Positions 6,361 through 8,098 of a stretch of DNA of 8,098 nucleotides are shown here, piece by piece. Origin of the DNA: Anaerolineales bacterium (GTDB lineage: Bacteria > Chloroflexota > Anaerolineae > Anaerolineales > UBA6663). A program made the translations under genes and the position numbers. The stretch lies in contig JAGOBN010000151.1 of the NCBI GenBank assembly GCA_017999235.1, positions 1 to 8,098 of the forward strand, read 5' to 3'. Numbering within the stretch: position 1 is the first letter of the stretch; each line of letters starts with the position of its first letter. The notes beneath the pieces were generated by a model. The model was not told the origin of the DNA. It was given only the letters and a program-made list of their open reading frames with translations, and searched no databases.

Positions 6361-6390
6361 AATTGGGTGAGTCCGGAATTGGGTGATTGG
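6361..6390 (+). repeat. Direct repeat AATTGGGTGA between hydrolase and ACS-1 genes
   Basis: AATTGGGTGA occurs at 6361-6370 and again at 6377-6386, separated by GTCCGG. The same decamer occurs at 5248-5257 on the other side of the hydrolase gene. It belongs to the octamer family ATTGGGTG and lies between the ACS-1 stop (6398) and the hydrolase ribosome binding site. No function is evident. Confidence 0.7.
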
Positions 6391-6397
6391 AAGAAGG

Positions 6398-7942
6398 TTA
6401 TTTGAAGCGGATCGCCAGCTCCCGTTTGAGAATTTTGCCCATGCTGGAAAGCGGCAGGGCGTCCACAAACTCTACGCGCTTGGGAACTTTATAGCGGGCC
6501 AGCCGACTCTGCAAATGCTGGAGGAGCTCCGCGGCGGTGGCGCCGGCGCCGGGTTTGAGCACCACGCACGCCAGGCCGACCTCGCCCCATTTTTCATCCG
6601 GCACGCCAATGACCGCGCACTGGCCGACGGCGGTGTGCTCGTACAGCGCCTTTTCGATCTCCACCGGGTAGACGTTCTCGCCGCCGGAGATAAACATATC
6701 CTTCTTGCGGTCCACGATGAAATAAAAGCCGTCCGCGTCCACGCGGGCCAGGTCGCCGGTGTGGAACCAGCCCTCGGCATCCACGGCCTCCTGGCTGGCT
6801 TCCGGGTTATTGAAATAGCCGGAACTCATGGACGGCCCCTTGAGCACCAGTTCGCCCACGCCGCCGGCGGGCAGGGGCCGGTTGTCGTCGTCCACCACGC
6901 GCGCGTCCACAAAGTAGTTGGGCTGGCCGATGCTGCCGGCCTTGGCCTCGGCGTGCTCCGGCCCCATGCTGAAGATGCCGGGGCCGAACTCGGTCATGCC
7001 AAAGCCCTGTTTGAAGACCACGCCGTGCTGTTCCCGGTAAGCGTGGATCACGGGGATGGGCAGGGGCGCGCCGCCGCTGGTGAGGAAGCGCACGGTCTGG
7101 AAGGACGTGGCCGCGAACCGGGGCGCTTGCAGCATGAGCTGGTACTGCGTGGGCACGCAGAAGAACAGCGTCACCCGCTCCCGCTCGATCAGGTCCAGCA
7201 TCTCGTCCGGCGTCCACTTACGCATGATGATGACCGTGCCGCCCAGGGTGAGCAGGGGCAGGGTGTAGACCAGCAGGCCGCCGGTGTGGAACATGGGCGT
7301 GTGGGTCAGGGTGATATCGCCGCGCTGCAGCTCGTGGACGATGGTGTTGAGCGTGTTCCAGGCGATCATGCGGTAGGAGACCTGGGCGCCCTTGGGCAGG
7401 CCGGTGGTGCCGCCCGTGAACAGCAGGCAGACGATGTCTTCGGCCTCGACCGTCTCCGTCGTCACGGGCTCGGCCGGCTGCGCGAGCAGCACCGGCTCGT
7501 AGAGCTGGCTGGCCGGCAGGCCGGCGCCGTCCAGGTGGAGATAGCGGCCGATGGCGTGCGGCGTGCCGCGGGTGGCGGCCTCGATCTCGGCCACGCTGGC
7601 GCGGAACTCGTCGGAGAAGAGCAGGGCCTTGGGCTGGGTGTTGGCGATCAGCTCGGTCAGCTCGCGCCAATGGCTGCGCCAGTTGTAGGGCACGAAGACC
7701 GCGCCCAGCTTGGCGCAGGCGAAGAAGGCGTCCAGAAACTCCACGCCGTTCAGAGCCAGCATGCCCACCCGGTCGCCGCGCCGGACGCCGGCCGTATCCC
7801 GCAGCCAATGGGCCAGGCGGTTGGCGCGCGCATTCAGGGCGCGATAGGTGAAGCGGCCGGCCGCGCCTTTGGCCACATCCACCACCGCCAGCGCTTCCGG
7901 CCAATAGCGTTCGCCGCGTTCCATCCAGTCGCCGATGTACAT
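6398..7942 (-). CDS. AMP-forming acyl-CoA synthetase (ACS-1)
   Basis: This 514-residue enzyme is an adenylate-forming acyl-CoA ligase. The phosphate loop FTGGTTGLPKG spans 175-185, GFGMTEFGP 313-321, the TGD hinge-side motif 395-397, DRKKDMFISGGENVYP 411-426, and the catalytic lysine is Lys503 in LSSMGKILKREL. All core residues are present and length is normal, so it should form acyl-AMP and acyl-CoA from a free acid. It shares its C-terminal half closely with the synthetase at 1753-3273, including a 34-nt identical DNA stretch, and is a paralogue. Residues 120-165 are the most divergent part. The ATG at 7942 is preceded directly by a heptamer repeat array and lacks a Shine-Dalgarno sequence. 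It is 40 nt downstream of the four-helix-bundle gene. Substrate type is unknown. Confidence 0.95.
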   Translation of the reverse strand: MYIGDWMERGERYWPEALAVVDVAKGAAGRFTYRALNARANRLAHWLRDTAGVRRGDRVGMLALNGVEFLDAFFACAKLGAVFVPYNWRSHWRELTELIANTQPKALLFSDEFRASVAEIEAATRGTPHAIGRYLHLDGAGLPASQLYEPVLLAQPAEPVTTETVEAEDIVCLLFTGGTTGLPKGAQVSYRMIAWNTLNTIVHELQRGDITLTHTPMFHTGGLLVYTLPLLTLGGTVIIMRKWTPDEMLDLIERERVTLFFCVPTQYQLMLQAPRFAATSFQTVRFLTSGGAPLPIPVIHAYREQHGVVFKQGFGMTEFGPGIFSMGPEHAEAKAGSIGQPNYFVDARVVDDDNRPLPAGGVGELVLKGPSMSSGYFNNPEASQEAVDAEGWFHTGDLARVDADGFYFIVDRKKDMFISGGENVYPVEIEKALYEHTAVGQCAVIGVPDEKWGEVGLACVVLKPGAGATAAELLQHLQSRLARYKVPKRVEFVDALPLSSMGKILKRELAIRFK

Positions 7943-7943
7943 A

Positions 7944-7971
7944 GTGATGAGTAGTGAGTGATGAGTGATGA
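7944..7971 (+). repeat. Four-unit heptamer array abutting the ACS-1 start codon
   Basis: Units GTGATGA, GTAGTGA, GTGATGA and GTGATGA follow one another in register, beginning one base from the ACS-1 start codon. They match the GTGRTNA pattern of the units at 3737-3778. The array fills most of the 40-nt gap between the two genes and takes the place where a ribosome binding site would be expected. Confidence 0.8.
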
Positions 7972-7982
7972 ATGGACAGAAG

Positions 7983-8098
7983 TTAGCGAGGTAGTTTGGC
8001 TAGGAGGCCGTAAATCATCCGGCGGACTTCAGTGATGCGGTCTTCGGCCTCGGCCGCCTCCGCCGGCGAAATATAGGTCAACTCCTGCGCGATGACAA
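7983..8098 (-). CDS. Four-helix-bundle protein (S23/IVP type), C-terminal part
   Basis: The frame enters from the right edge (first full codon at 8096-8094) and ends with TAA at 7985-7983, giving 37 residues. These read VIAQELTYISPAEAAEAEDR and then ITEVRRMIYGLLAKLPR, which matches the conserved end of the four-helix-bundle family first met as the 23S rRNA intervening-sequence protein: an (I/A)QELGYIS-like turn, an acidic helix, and a final (E)VRRMIYGLLxKL helix. The family forms small homo-oligomeric helical bundles; members are often found next to unrelated genes and their role is poorly known. Its place upstream of the catabolic genes on the same strand may be accidental. The N-terminal part lies outside the window. 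Confidence 0.75.
   Translation of the reverse strand, partial: VIAQELTYISPAEAAEAEDRITEVRRMIYGLLAKLPR

Noticed and set aside
6383..7954. A 523-codon open frame on the plus strand opposite ACS-1
   Set aside because: It mirrors ACS-1 almost end to end and its low-complexity His/Gly/Ala/Arg content has no family character; it is a by-product of codon bias.

Overview
The window is GC-rich bacterial chromosome in which every supportable gene is read from the minus strand, so the biological order runs from high to low coordinates. Spacing is tight for most junctions (an 11-nt overlap, then gaps of 14, 21, 40, 56, 68 and 97 nt), with one 228-nt gap full of short tandem repeats. This looks like one operon or a few stacked transcription units. 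No rRNA, tRNA, CRISPR, phage or transposase signal is visible. The GC-rich coding style, a four-helix-bundle (S23/IVP-type) gene tail, and heptamer/octamer repeats in the gaps would fit Chloroflexota or a similar environmental lineage. That is inference from general pattern, not a proven assignment.

Layout in transcription order: (1) the C-terminal 37 residues of a four-helix-bundle protein (8096-7983); (2) an AMP-forming acyl-CoA synthetase, ACS-1 (7942-6398); (3) a serine alpha/beta hydrolase (6341-5280); (4) an SCP2-type thiolase (5211-3940); (5) a zinc-ribbon/OB-fold DUF35 protein (3711-3295); (6) a second acyl-CoA synthetase, ACS-2 (3273-1753); (7) a double-hotdog MaoC-type hydratase whose ATG overlaps the end of ACS-2 (1763-921); (8) a FabG-like short-chain dehydrogenase (823-59); (9) the first 14 codons of another gene, perhaps a third acyl-CoA synthetase (44-1).

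Together the genes read as a carboxylic-acid catabolic cluster. The synthetases activate free acids to CoA thioesters, the MaoC-type hydratase hydrates a 2-enoyl-CoA, the SDR oxidises the 3-hydroxyacyl-CoA (or reduces the ketoacyl form), and the thiolase with its DUF35 partner cleaves (or condenses) the 3-ketoacyl-CoA. The alpha/beta hydrolase could release the acid from an ester or lactone. The hydratase and SDR types suggest (R)-3-hydroxyacyl intermediates, as in peroxisomal MFE-2 chemistry. No acyl-CoA dehydrogenase lies in the window. The substrate cannot be read from the sequence; branched, isoprenoid, steroid-side-chain or aromatic-derived acids are all possible.

The least explained part is the intergenic DNA: a perfect-register 18-unit heptamer array facing a shorter inverted heptamer array between the thiolase and DUF35 genes, the same heptamer family abutting the ACS-1 start codon, and an octamer family (ATTGGGTG) around the hydrolase gene, one copy pair of which makes a perfect 12-bp hairpin in the thiolase leader.
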